Below, in pieces: positions 1-8,800 of a DNA stretch of 20,447 bases (position 1 is the first letter of the stretch; each line of letters opens with the position of its first letter). The stretch is from IMG/VR virus record IMGVR_UViG_3300048583_000022, positions 1 to 20,447 of that record, one strand, 5' to 3'. A model generated the notes under the pieces. That model was not told the DNA's origin. It worked only from the letters and a program-made list of their open reading frames with translations, and made no database searches. The stretch is from a virus. The position numbers and the translations under genes were made by a program.

Positions 1-13
1 ATGGGGATTTGAG

Positions 14-706
14 ATGGCTGATATTCTCCCGCCCGTACCTGTAGACGCACCGTTTGGTAGCTACAATTGGACCGATTGGTATAAAAAGGTTCGGGATGCC
101 ATTAATGCGGCTGAAACAATTTCATGGTCAGCTATTACGGGTACTCCTACAACCTTATCTGGTTACGGTATTACTAACGCTCAGAATGGTATTCAGTTTC
201 AAGATGAAGGTAGTAACCTAGGTTCCTCAGGGTCGGCCACTACTGTAGACTTTACAGGGACCGGCGTCACAGCTTCAAGAGCCGGAAACACAGTTACGGT
301 AAACATTACTGGTGGGGGTGGCGACTGGACTTATCTACAACTGCTTACGGACTTTGATACAGATAGTGCTACGGCTGTAGATGTAACTGGGCTTGGCTTT
401 ACTCCTATTGCCAACAAAACTTACATTGTAGAGTGTGGGCTTATGGTGGAAACCGATGATGTTACTGTGGGTGTTAAGCCAGGAGTTAGTTGGCCCGGTG
501 GACTTAACAATGGAGTAGCAAAGCTAGAAGTCACTACAAGTGCAACGGCAAGTGCCATTAAGAATCTAAACTTTGGTGCCGATGGTGAAGTAGACGGCAC
601 TGGATTACCAGCAATCAATACAAGTTATCCTGCATTTATTAATAGCTCTTTTATTACAGGGGGCTCTCCGACAGGGACTTTTCAAATTACATTAGCAAAG
701 GAATAA
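14..706 (+). CDS. Tail fibre-like structural protein
   Basis: The product is 230 residues with no signal peptide or membrane segment. It is rich in Gly, Thr, Ser and Asn. Residues about 36-60 contain SGYGITNAQNG, a pattern common in phage tail fibre shaft and collar proteins, followed by a Thr/Gly/Val-rich beta-type stretch (TVDFTGTGVTASRAGNTVTV) and a GGGG linker at about 100. The C-terminal 125 residues look like a compact beta domain with no recognised motif. It is the first of five closely spaced + strand genes of similar composition, and the next ATG follows its stop by one base. I infer an external tail or fibre component; the exact role is not known. The alternative is a minor virion decoration protein. 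Confidence 0.6.
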   Translation: MADILPPVPVDAPFGSYNWTDWYKKVRDAINAAETISWSAITGTPTTLSGYGITNAQNGIQFQDEGSNLGSSGSATTVDFTGTGVTASRAGNTVTVNITGGGGDWTYLQLLTDFDTDSATAVDVTGLGFTPIANKTYIVECGLMVETDDVTVGVKPGVSWPGGLNNGVAKLEVTTSATASAIKNLNFGADGEVDGTGLPAINTSYPAFINSSFITGGSPTGTFQITLAKE

Positions 707-707
707 A

Positions 708-1121
708 ATGGCTGCTTACAATAAATTTAACTCTTGGGTTGAAGTTATGCAGGAAAGCGCAAACGTTGGTAGTGACCAGTTTGTAGTTGCATTAACTAAC
801 AGCGCCCCAACTGCGGCTAACACCGTGTTGGCTGACATTACGCAGATTACTTACACTAACCTATCGTCTCGAAATCTTACAACCGCATCTTCGAGTCAAA
901 CATCTGGTACGTTTAAACTTGACTTTAACGATTTGACTCTTACCGCCTCTGGTGGTAGTGTTGGTCCTTTTAGGTATGTAGTTATCTATGACGACACTCC
1001 AACGTCTCCTGCTGATCCTCTTGTATGCTGGTTTGATTATGGTAGTTCAATTACTTTAGCTGACACTGAAACTCTAGCACTTACGTTTAACGTTTCTAAC
1101 GGTTTGTACACCGCTTCTTAA
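708..1121 (+). CDS. Phage structural protein of a widespread beta-rich family
   Basis: The 137-residue product starts MAAYNKFNSWVEVM, preceded by the ribosome binding site AAAGGAATA at 698-706. Features include FVVALTNSAPTAANTVLADI at residues about 25-44, SQTSGTFKLDFNDLTLTASG in the middle and GPFRYVVIYDDT followed by CWFDYGSSITLADTETLALTF near the end. This pattern is familiar from many phages and prophages, where the protein lies among tail or baseplate genes; a biochemical function is not established as far as I know. The predicted fold is all beta. It is probably a virion protein near the fibre. The same AAAGGAATA ribosome binding site recurs before 1134 and 3492, showing a shared translation signal in this operon. 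Confidence 0.6.
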   Translation: MAAYNKFNSWVEVMQESANVGSDQFVVALTNSAPTAANTVLADITQITYTNLSSRNLTTASSSQTSGTFKLDFNDLTLTASGGSVGPFRYVVIYDDTPTSPADPLVCWFDYGSSITLADTETLALTFNVSNGLYTAS

Positions 1122-1133
1122 TAAAGGAATAAT

Positions 1134-1622
1134 ATGTCACTCACCACTGCACAAGGCGCAACGCTTGAGGCCGCCATCCGCGCAAACCCTGCGCTGACGC
1201 AACTCGTCGCAGATCGCCGGGATGATCTCATCGCCGCGTATTACAACGAGCCGGCATCGCCGACCGTGACCGTGTGGCGCACGGCTGTGCCACGCGTCGA
1301 TGCGCAGGCCGAGGGCTTTGACTGGACGCAGGTGGACAACCTGACGACCGGGCAGTCTCGCATCTGGTTCGATGCTCTGTTCGGCAACGGGTTTGTCAAC
1401 GCAGCAGACGCAGGGCAACGGGCCGGCATCGCCGAGGCGTGGAAGGGCACAGCGGCAAAGGTCGCCGTTGCCACGTTTGTGCTCGGCAAGTGCAAGCGCG
1501 CAGCGACTCGCGCAGAGGCCCTTTTCGCCACGGGAACCGGCTCGGTTGCTGTGCCGGCTGTGATGACGTTCGAGGGCAACGTGCAGCCGTCCGAGGTGTC
1601 CGACCTGCTGAACCGGGAGTAA
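1134..1622 (+). CDS. High-GC phage protein of tail gene neighbourhood
   Basis: The product is 162 residues. It is mostly alpha-helical and Ala-rich (TAQGATLEAAIRANPALTQL at 4-23; ASPTVTVWRTAVPR at about 41-54; IWFDALFGNGFVNAADAGQR mid-protein). The arrangement of a helical N-terminus, a WRTAV segment and a FDALFGNGFVN segment resembles hypothetical proteins found beside tail fibre genes in phages and prophages of high-GC proteobacteria. Codons end overwhelmingly in G or C, unlike the gene before it, yet its ribosome binding site AAAGGAATA is the low-GC operon type. It is therefore the first gene of an apparently imported cassette running to about 2880. The function is unknown; an assembly or structural role is only inferred from neighbours. 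Confidence 0.6.
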   Translation: MSLTTAQGATLEAAIRANPALTQLVADRRDDLIAAYYNEPASPTVTVWRTAVPRVDAQAEGFDWTQVDNLTTGQSRIWFDALFGNGFVNAADAGQRAGIAEAWKGTAAKVAVATFVLGKCKRAATRAEALFATGTGSVAVPAVMTFEGNVQPSEVSDLLNRE

Positions 1623-1625
1623 AGC

Positions 1626-2099
1626 ATGGCGATCAAGCACAAGTACGCCAGCGCCAGCACGACCGTCATCAGCCACGCGGCGACGCTGGCGACGGGGGCG
1701 AACACATGGGCGACCGGCACGACCATGACGGCGCTCAACAACTCGACGGACAAGTACCCGCACTGTCGTTTCGTGCTTGACATCCCCGACACGTTCGCAG
1801 CCGCGCCGACAGCGGGCAGCGTCATCAACCTCTACATGACCGTCAACAACATCGACGGCACCAGCGACGAAACGCCTGTGCCCGGCGCGACTGACATCGT
1901 GAACCTCGCGCGCTATGTCGGCTCGTTCCGGCTCGACAACCAAGACGTTGCCACGCGCAAAGCAATCTACGTGTTCGATGTTTTGGCCGGCGTCGAGAAC
2001 GCTGACTTCTACATTGAAAACCAGAGCGGCCAGACGATCAGCTACAGCAGCAACCCGACGACGGTCAAGGCGCAGCCGTTCACGTTTGAGGACGTCTAA
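1626..2099 (+). CDS. High-GC beta-rich virion-type protein
   Basis: The product is 157 residues, starting three bases after the previous stop behind GGGAGTAAAGC. It contains a Thr/Ala-rich N-terminus (AATLATGANTWATGTTMTAL), a PHCRFVLDIPDTF segment, INLYMTVNNIDGTSDE, and ARYVGSFRLDNQDVATRKAI, ending AQPFTFEDV. This has the look of a phage beta-sandwich protein that co-occurs with the preceding gene and a LamG-like gene in prophages; I know no experimentally assigned function. Codon use is strongly G/C-ending, matching 1134-1622 and the first part of 2103-3482. A structural role in the tail or fibre is inferred. Confidence 0.55.
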   Translation: MAIKHKYASASTTVISHAATLATGANTWATGTTMTALNNSTDKYPHCRFVLDIPDTFAAAPTAGSVINLYMTVNNIDGTSDETPVPGATDIVNLARYVGSFRLDNQDVATRKAIYVFDVLAGVENADFYIENQSGQTISYSSNPTTVKAQPFTFEDV

Positions 2100-2102
2100 G
2101 CC

Positions 2103-3482
2103 GTGAGTCTGCGCTACGTCCGCGCGCCGGGACAGACGCAGCCGCAGGGGCCGGCGCAGCTTTCGCTGGACATACCGCGCCCAAATTGGGCGATCAACTT
2201 TGCCACCGGCTCAATCCCGCTGATCGGGCCGCCCGGCACTATCACAGACACCGGCACGATTGGCCGGGGTGCGTTTGGTGGCCGGCACGGCGGCGTCATC
2301 GGGATTTCAGGCTCCGGCGCGCAGCGGACGATTACAGACCCGCTGCTGTCGATGGCGACCACTGGCGCCGTATGCCATCTCGGCGTCGCGCGCTTCACGT
2401 CGCTGGATTCAAACTTTGGCGGCCTGTTCGCAGTCTCTGATGCTTCAAACAACGCTTGGTTTTCAGCGCAGCGGAGCGGCACATCCGGCGACCTGCAGAT
2501 TTTTCGCGGCAATTCTGGCGGGACCATTCTGTCTGGCGCGGTTGCTGCGCTGGTTGACTCGCAGGTCCACGCATTCCTGATCTATTCGACATCCAACGGG
2601 GCAAACTCTGCCACCGAGTTGTGGATAGATGGCCGGCTGGCGTTTTCCAACGCCACCGGCAGTAGCGGTGGAACGGGCGGCAGCGGCTCGTCGCAAATCC
2701 GGTTCTTCACCTCGCGTGACGGCAGCACGTCGTTCGGGTCCGATGGTCAGTATTTCGCGCACGCGGCGTGGACTCGGAACCTGCCGGACCCGGTTAAGGC
2801 CGCGCTGACGGAGAACCCGTGGCAGTTATTCGAGCCCCGCCGCATCTGGATTCCGCAGTCCGGTGCGGGGGGTGGCGCGTTTACACTGCCTTTAGATGCC
2901 GGAAGCTATATATATACCGGCCAAATCGCCGATTTAGCTGTTGCACGTAAACTGTCTTTTGATAGTGGAACATATGGATACACTGGACAAGCAGTGGGTG
3001 TTTCTTACGGCCGCCAGCTTAGTTTAGATTCAGGTAGCTACAGTTACACTGGACAGTCTGCGGGACTTGCAGCCACCAGAAAACTAAGTTTTGATGCTGG
3101 CTCATACAGCATCACGGGTAACGATGTTACACTTACATATGATTCGTCTACCGATACATACACAATAAGTTTAGATGCAGGTAGTTATACTTATACCGGA
3201 CAAACAACAGATTTTAAAATTTCGCGTAAGCTGACGTTTGATGCGGGTGTATATGCATACACGGGACAGACGACGAATTTTGCTGTTGGTCGCAAGCTCA
3301 GTTTGAATGCAGGCTCTTATGCCTATACTGGACAAGCAACAGCATTTGTTGTAAATAGAAATCTTGCTCTTGACTCAGGAGCATACACTTACACCGGACA
3401 GATCACAGGACTAGCCTATAGTGGCTCAACAGGGTTTGTGACAATCAAAGCAGGTAGCTGGCTGCGTTACCGAGTAATATAA
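2103..3482 (+). CDS. Chimeric tail adhesin: LamG-like domain plus 22-residue repeats
   Basis: The 459-residue protein is read from GTG three bases after the previous stop. Residues about 20-245 form a concanavalin/LamG-type beta sandwich by composition (PNWAINFATGSIPL near the start, CHLGVARFTS, FLIYSTSNGANSATELWIDG, FFTSRDGSTSFGSDGQYFAH), closing with the phage signature ENPWQLFEPRRIWIP. A Gly-rich linker (SGAGGGAF) follows. Residues about 259-445 are eight tandem copies of a 22-residue unit of type LSxDAGSYxYTGQxxxLxxxRK. The linker coincides with a sharp drop in G+C: the N-terminal part matches the imported genes 1134-2099 and the repeats match the rest of the genome. The LamG fold commonly binds carbohydrate, so receptor binding or adhesion is likely but inferred. 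Confidence 0.65.
   Translation: MSLRYVRAPGQTQPQGPAQLSLDIPRPNWAINFATGSIPLIGPPGTITDTGTIGRGAFGGRHGGVIGISGSGAQRTITDPLLSMATTGAVCHLGVARFTSLDSNFGGLFAVSDASNNAWFSAQRSGTSGDLQIFRGNSGGTILSGAVAALVDSQVHAFLIYSTSNGANSATELWIDGRLAFSNATGSSGGTGGSGSSQIRFFTSRDGSTSFGSDGQYFAHAAWTRNLPDPVKAALTENPWQLFEPRRIWIPQSGAGGGAFTLPLDAGSYIYTGQIADLAVARKLSFDSGTYGYTGQAVGVSYGRQLSLDSGSYSYTGQSAGLAATRKLSFDAGSYSITGNDVTLTYDSSTDTYTISLDAGSYTYTGQTTDFKISRKLTFDAGVYAYTGQTTNFAVGRKLSLNAGSYAYTGQATAFVVNRNLALDSGAYTYTGQITGLAYSGSTGFVTIKAGSWLRYRVI
2878..3440 (+). repeat. Eight in-frame 66-base coding repeats
   Basis: The C-terminal part of the chimeric adhesin is a tandem array with a period of 22 residues (66 bases). Each unit has a DAGSY or DSGxY core followed by YTGQ and an Arg-Lys/Arg-Gln hinge. 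Copy 4 differs: YTGQ is replaced by ITGN and it is lengthened by a few residues (TLTYDSSTDTYT). The DNA of the copies has diverged at synonymous sites, so the array is old or selected at the protein level rather than newly expanded. A repeated beta-hairpin stalk is a reasonable structural guess. Confidence 0.85.
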
Positions 3483-3491
3483 AGGAATACT

Positions 3492-4889
3492 ATGTACGAA
3501 GGTTTAAACTGGCAAGATGTTCCGGTTGGAGTTTATGGGGATTCTGGTGATGGTGCCCAAGCAACTATGGACTACAACTGGATGGATTGGAATCAACCCG
3601 GTTTTGATTCATCCAATTTTCTGCGGTCCATGGGCTACGACCAAGAAGGTGGGGGAGAAAACTTTGCCATGGATGAGAGCAAGCTGGGTTCTTATTTACA
3701 AAGCAAAGGGCTTGGTTTACAGCAAGCCAGCCTAGGTAATAACACTGGCTATAAATCTTTGTATGATTTAAACACAAAGAATGTATATGGCACTCCTACG
3801 TTCTATACAAACGATGATCCTATGTTCCAACTTGGCTCGGCTGCTGTACTGGGTTTAGCCAATCCGGCTGCTATTGGTACGGCTCTTGGTGCAACAGGGG
3901 GCATGGCTTCATTTCTAGGGGGTGGTGCTTTAGGATCAATGGGTAGTATGCTTACCGGCTCTGATCCGCTTAAAGGGTTTGCTCTTGGTGGTCTAGGCAC
4001 CTTTATGCCTGACGTTGCTGGCATGGCCGGTATTACAAACAACACAGTAAAGAGTGCCATTAACAGCGGTTTAAAAGGCGGTTTAAGCGCTGCAATTCAA
4101 GGTGGCGACGTGGGTACCAATGCTTTGTTTTCGGGCGCTGTAGGCGGTTTAAACAGCCTTGGCGGCCTATTTACGCAGGGTGCTGGAGAAATGCCGGACG
4201 TGGGTACCATTGGAGGTGAAATGAATGCTTTAAATGGTGAATCCTATGCGGGTACCGAGGGACAGCCAGGAACTGATTTATGGGGTTATTGGGGAAATCC
4301 CACAGCATCGGTAACAACGGATGGTAAACGCACAGCACAATCTGAAAGCACTGGAGAAGGTGGTGGTTTGTTTGACAGTGTAAGTTCCTTATTATTTCCA
4401 ACCGAAGGTAAGGGTGTATTTGGCTCTAACCTACAGTTTGGTGACTTAGCTCAGGGCCTTGCTGGGCTGTATGGCAACTACCGTCAACGGCGTGATGCCA
4501 AGGAAATGCTGAGAGGCATTAGTGGTCGTCGTGACGCGTACAGCCAGAATCTACAGCGTAGTCTACAGCGTAGGGATGCTGCGTCAGGTAGACGTTCAGA
4601 CTATGGTGGTCGTGATGTACAACTGCAAGCTGCTCTGGCGGAGCTAGACAGTCGTAATGCCCCAGCTATTTCACAACTTAACCAACAACGTCAACAAGGT
4701 CTTGCGGGCATGCTTGCTGGTGCTCTGCGCATGGGTGGTAGAGCAGGTGTGCTACCTATTGGACAACCTAATCCAATGGCTTACTCCCTGGCTCAAGGTA
4801 ATGTACCGCTAGGTCCACAAGTTGCACCCGATACAAGCATGTATAGCTTAGCTAATGGTGATCCTCGCCTACGTCGATTTGGAGGCTAA
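3492..4889 (+). CDS. Probable internal virion/ejection protein (465 aa)
   Basis: The start follows the ribosome binding site AAAGGAATA by two bases. Residues about 1-105 are acidic and aromatic (DYNWMDWNQPGFD). Residues about 110-235 are rich in Gly, Ala and Leu with long hydrophobic runs (LGSAAVLGLANPAAIGTALG, GGMASFLGGGALGSMGSMLT), suggesting membrane-active helices. Residues about 315-410 are highly basic and helical (NYRQRRDAKEMLRGISGRRD, LQRSLQRRDAASGRR, QLNQQRQQGLAGMLAGALRM). This combination and the position before two more long genes fit the small core or ejection proteins of T7-like phages, which leave the capsid and form a channel in the cell envelope. No specific family motif was recognised. 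A 13-base direct repeat (4107-4119, 4197-4209) encodes DVGT twice. Confidence 0.5.
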   Translation: MYEGLNWQDVPVGVYGDSGDGAQATMDYNWMDWNQPGFDSSNFLRSMGYDQEGGGENFAMDESKLGSYLQSKGLGLQQASLGNNTGYKSLYDLNTKNVYGTPTFYTNDDPMFQLGSAAVLGLANPAAIGTALGATGGMASFLGGGALGSMGSMLTGSDPLKGFALGGLGTFMPDVAGMAGITNNTVKSAINSGLKGGLSAAIQGGDVGTNALFSGAVGGLNSLGGLFTQGAGEMPDVGTIGGEMNALNGESYAGTEGQPGTDLWGYWGNPTASVTTDGKRTAQSESTGEGGGLFDSVSSLLFPTEGKGVFGSNLQFGDLAQGLAGLYGNYRQRRDAKEMLRGISGRRDAYSQNLQRSLQRRDAASGRRSDYGGRDVQLQAALAELDSRNAPAISQLNQQRQQGLAGMLAGALRMGGRAGVLPIGQPNPMAYSLAQGNVPLGPQVAPDTSMYSLANGDPRLRRFGG

Positions 4890-5837
4890 ATGAACTTTCA
4901 AATGAATCCTCAATCGCTGGGGGCTCTTAACAGCGTTCCGGTGGACATGACTCTTCAGGCCCTAGATTGGCAACAACGTGCTCAACAGGCCGATCAGATG
5001 TCCCTAGCGGAAATGAATGCTGCCAACCAACGGGCAGCCCAAAAGCACATGCTGGATCAAGAGCAAGCTCGCATTGCCAATGAAACTTCTTTAGCCCAAC
5101 TTCCAGGTATTCGTGCCCAGTCTTCCATACAACAGCGCAAGAACACAATGGAAGAAGCTACGTTTGAGCCTGAACTAAAAGCTAAGATGACTGAGTTTGG
5201 TATTAAAGCAACAGACGCTGAACTAAAGGCGTATGACCAAGGTGTACAGAAACTACTGAACAGCAGCAATCCTGCTGAACGTGCTCGTGGTGAGAAGCTG
5301 TGGCAAGCCAGTAGTGTAATGATGAAAGCTCGTGAAGACCACAAGCTTAAGATGGAACTTGACGATAGGCGTGCTAATAATGATATTAGAATTAAGCAAG
5401 CTGTGCCCGGGACCGCAGCAGTTCCAAAAGCTGACCCAACGGACATTGCTGCTGGTGCGATTAATGCATTGCAATCCGGTCGCATGGATTATGTAAAGGG
5501 CGCAACAACTTTTTATACACTATCGGAATTGCTTCCAGACACTGATCCACGTAAAGCACAATTTCGTCAAATTGCCGAAGCCTTGGAAAAGGCCCGTCTT
5601 GCCGATCGTACGGCGGGTGCTAAACCGGCCCCCGATATGGCTGAACTGGGTATCCCAACAACCACTCCTCAAGCAAATCCTGCTCTTGGTGGAACAGCAA
5701 ATCCGGTAACAGCAGATAGGCCGGCACGGCAAGCTAATAGTGAACGTGTTACTATTTACAAAGATGGCAAAGCCGTTGGTACAGTTCCAAAGGCTCAGGC
5801 CGACCAAGCAGTCCAAGAAGGCTACACACTAAAGTAA
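4890..5837 (+). CDS. Probable internal virion protein (315 aa, helical)
   Basis: The ATG directly abuts the previous stop, with GGAGG at 4881-4885 inside the end of that gene, so translation is probably coupled. Residues about 25-180 are nearly all helical and Gln/Ala/Glu rich (LDWQQRAQQADQMSLAEMNA, NQRAAQKHMLDQEQARIANE, EDHKLKMELDDRRANNDIRI), suggesting coiled coil. The rest holds a Pro/Ala-rich linker (about 245-285) and a short C-terminal module ITIYKDGK-like (VTIYKDGKAVGTVPKAQADQ) in which a beta strand pair precedes a helix. I recognise no enzyme motif. The position between two large structural genes supports a second ejection or core protein, but this is inference. Confidence 0.5.
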   Translation: MNFQMNPQSLGALNSVPVDMTLQALDWQQRAQQADQMSLAEMNAANQRAAQKHMLDQEQARIANETSLAQLPGIRAQSSIQQRKNTMEEATFEPELKAKMTEFGIKATDAELKAYDQGVQKLLNSSNPAERARGEKLWQASSVMMKAREDHKLKMELDDRRANNDIRIKQAVPGTAAVPKADPTDIAAGAINALQSGRMDYVKGATTFYTLSELLPDTDPRKAQFRQIAEALEKARLADRTAGAKPAPDMAELGIPTTTPQANPALGGTANPVTADRPARQANSERVTIYKDGKAVGTVPKAQADQAVQEGYTLK

Positions 5838-5838
5838 T

Positions 5839-8800
5839 ATGGCAAAACTAGACATTCAACCACTAGACATCCAACCGCTTGATATTCAGCCGTTGGATAT
5901 ACAGCCTATTGCTAAACCAACTTCGTGGATTGAAGACTTAAAGATTGCCGGCTCTGGTGCTTTTGAGAACATGGACCGGTGGGACACCGGCCTAGATATT
6001 GCTATTAAAGACATACTAGGCAATGAAGCTGGTGCTGCTGAATCTCTATCCAAGCTACAAGAACGTACTAAGAAACGTAGGGACTGGGCCAACCCAGAAC
6101 AAAAACAACAATCGTTTGGTGGTAAAGCTTTAGGTATGATTGGGACTCTTCCTCTGCAACTGGCAGCATTCCCATTTAGCCCTGCTGGCACTGGGGGGCA
6201 GATGATTGACGAGGGTGAGACGCTTGGTACGTCTGCTGCCGGTGCCGGCATTGATACACTAGGTAACATGGTGGGTGTAGCTCTGCCTGGGACCGTTGGC
6301 ACTAAGGTACTTGGTAAAGCCGCCTCTGGCGCAGTAATTAATGCTGGGCAGGATGCTGCTACTCGCAAAGCTATTTCTGCCATTGCTAACAAGGAATCCA
6401 CTAAGGCTTTGTTTGATCCTACATGGGAAACTACAGGTCTTGCTGCTATTCTTGGTGGTGCTATTGGGCCATTGTCTCCAACCACAAAGAAAGCTTCCGG
6501 TGTTAAGCCTGTTAATGAACGTTTAGCTAAGGCACCACAGCAACAAGTAAAAGTTGATATTCCTGAGCTTCTAATTCCAGAAATGCGGATTGAGTCCCCC
6601 ATTGCTGCTGAAACTCGTATTCGCAATATTAAGCAGACTCGTGGGGCCGACGACTGGAACAGCATGGATGCTGCTGCTAAAGCTGTTGAAGAAGAAATTG
6701 CTGCTACGGAGGCAATGCAAAGATTTGAGCAAGAACAGGTCCAGATGGCCCGCGATGCGGCGGAGCTTGCTAAAGCCGAGGAGTTCAGAACTAAGGCGCA
6801 GCAAGATAGCATTGTTGAAGACTTTGGTAACAATGATCCGCTGACGTGGATGCCAGAAATGCGTATAGATGAAAACGGTATACCTATTCGGGCAGACCTA
6901 TCTATGGAAGCACAGAACCTACAAAATCCCCTACAGCGCAATCTGTGGGGTGATGAGTTACCTACACGCACTGGTGATGATGGTATTCCTCTTACACAAG
7001 CCCTAGACTCTATGGAGCCCGGACCTGCTCGTGACCAAGCCATTACTCAGCTTGGTGGCATGGGCCGTGGGCAGCGTGGTGGCCTAGACATTCAAGGCAT
7101 TGGCGAAGGAGTTTCTAAACTTGTAGATAAGTTTAGACAAGGCTCCAATAAGGAGTGGGTACAGAATTTCTTAAACGAGAAACTCTATCCAGATCGTACT
7201 GATCCAGACACAGTGTTAGCTGCTGCAAAGCAAGAAACCCCAGAAACTCGGGGCAATGTACTCTCACGTCCTACGCAGAACTTTGCTGCCGGCGGCACCC
7301 TTGAGGGTATGAAACGCAACAGTGCTCTTGTTACTGGCGTATCTCGCATTATGCAACGCGCTAAGAACATTGGTGAAGATAAACAAAAGATGCAAGTATT
7401 TCCTGTAGAGGGGGCATTTCGTAAGGTTAAGTCAGAGCAACTTGTTAAATTAACAGAGGCTCTGCTAGACGAAAACATTAACAAAACCAGATTCTCGACT
7501 GAAGATTTGGCTGCTCGTGGTCTAGGTGTCGATGCTTTGCTTGCTTATGATAAGTATCGTACCATGATGGATGATGCGTTTGAGTATCAGAACTCTGTGC
7601 GGGAAGCACTGGGCAAAAAGCCGATTGGTCGGGAAGAAGCGTACATGACTAATGCGCGTGAAGGTGACTTCATTCAAATCATTAAGGACTCAGAAGGTAA
7701 GACTGTATGGGCTATTGGTGGTAACACCAAGCGGGATGTACGCATGCAGCTTGATGCCATCATGAAAGAGTTTCCTGATTTGAAGCCGGACAACATCATC
7801 ACTCGCAAAAGCTCGCGTAGCGGCTTTGATGCCCACATCATGTACAACGAAATGTTGGACTTACTTGGTGCGAATGATCCGGTAGTGGCTAAAATTCGTG
7901 AGTGGGCAGACATTAAAGTACAGCAGCAAGGGCAGCCTTATCTTGGACAACTTCAGCACTTTAAGAATAAAATCAATGCTCGTGGCTTCCTTGGTGATCG
8001 ACCCGTTAATACGCTAGACCTTACTGAGTCTGCTAAACAGGGTAAAGCTGTAGGTAAGTTTGATCCGCAGAAAGAGGCTTTAGCACAGATTCAAGCTTCT
8101 ATTGACTATGCTAAGAATGCCTACGCATGGGGCGAAATGCAGCTTGCTATGGCTGACTTAAAGAAAATCATTAACGATGAGCAACTTTTGCGCGATCAGC
8201 CACGCAATATGGCTTTTGTGCGTGACTATGTTCTTTCCAATCTGGGGATGAATGATAGCATTGTTGCTAAGGCTATTGATGATACTCTACGTGCGGGCGG
8301 CATTACACCAAGCAATGTAGTTAAACACATTAACGATATTAAGGGGTTGTGGATTACGCAGAAGTTGCTTGGTGCTGGTCACTATGCCGCTAATATTTTA
8401 CAGGCAGCTAATATGGCGCCGCACATTACTGATATCTATTCTAAATATGGTGGTAATCCTGTAAAGGCCATTACCTATGGTACATACATGGGAATGCTTA
8501 CTGGTACATCCCACACACTGCACTCAGCTTTTGGCAAAGGACCACAGAATGCTGCTGTGTATAAGGCTATGAAAACGGCAGGATTATCAGACTTTGATAT
8601 GCGTGCTGTAAAGTATGCTGAAGACAACAGCATTACTACCCGGTCCATTTACGACGAGTCCCCTATTGCTACTGAGTTTACTACTGCTGGTAAAGTAAAG
8701 CGGTCCGCTACTCGCATTATTGCGGCGCCTGAAACCTTCCTGCGCGCAACGGCATTTATGACCTACGCCAAAATGCTAGAAAGCTCTGGCAAGTTTAAGT

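Noticed and set aside
1137-1943. Long open frames on the minus strand (to 268 codons) in the G+C-rich segment
   Set aside because: High G+C removes stop codons by chance. The translations are rich in Arg, His and Cys, have no domain pattern, and lie antisense to three well-formed + strand genes.
2878-3440. Regular 66-base repeats that might be taken for a CRISPR array
   Set aside because: They are in-frame protein repeats with no identical repeats or unique spacers and lie in a continuous coding gene.
4107-4209. 13-base direct repeat GACGTGGGTACCA twice, 90 bases apart
   Set aside because: Both copies are in frame and encode DVGT within a repetitive Gly-rich protein; there is no sign of an attachment site or mobile element.
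5886-7043. A 385-codon minus-strand frame under the large virion protein gene
   Set aside because: It is the antisense of a regular coding region, Ser/Cys/Arg/Pro rich, with no start signal or recognisable domain.
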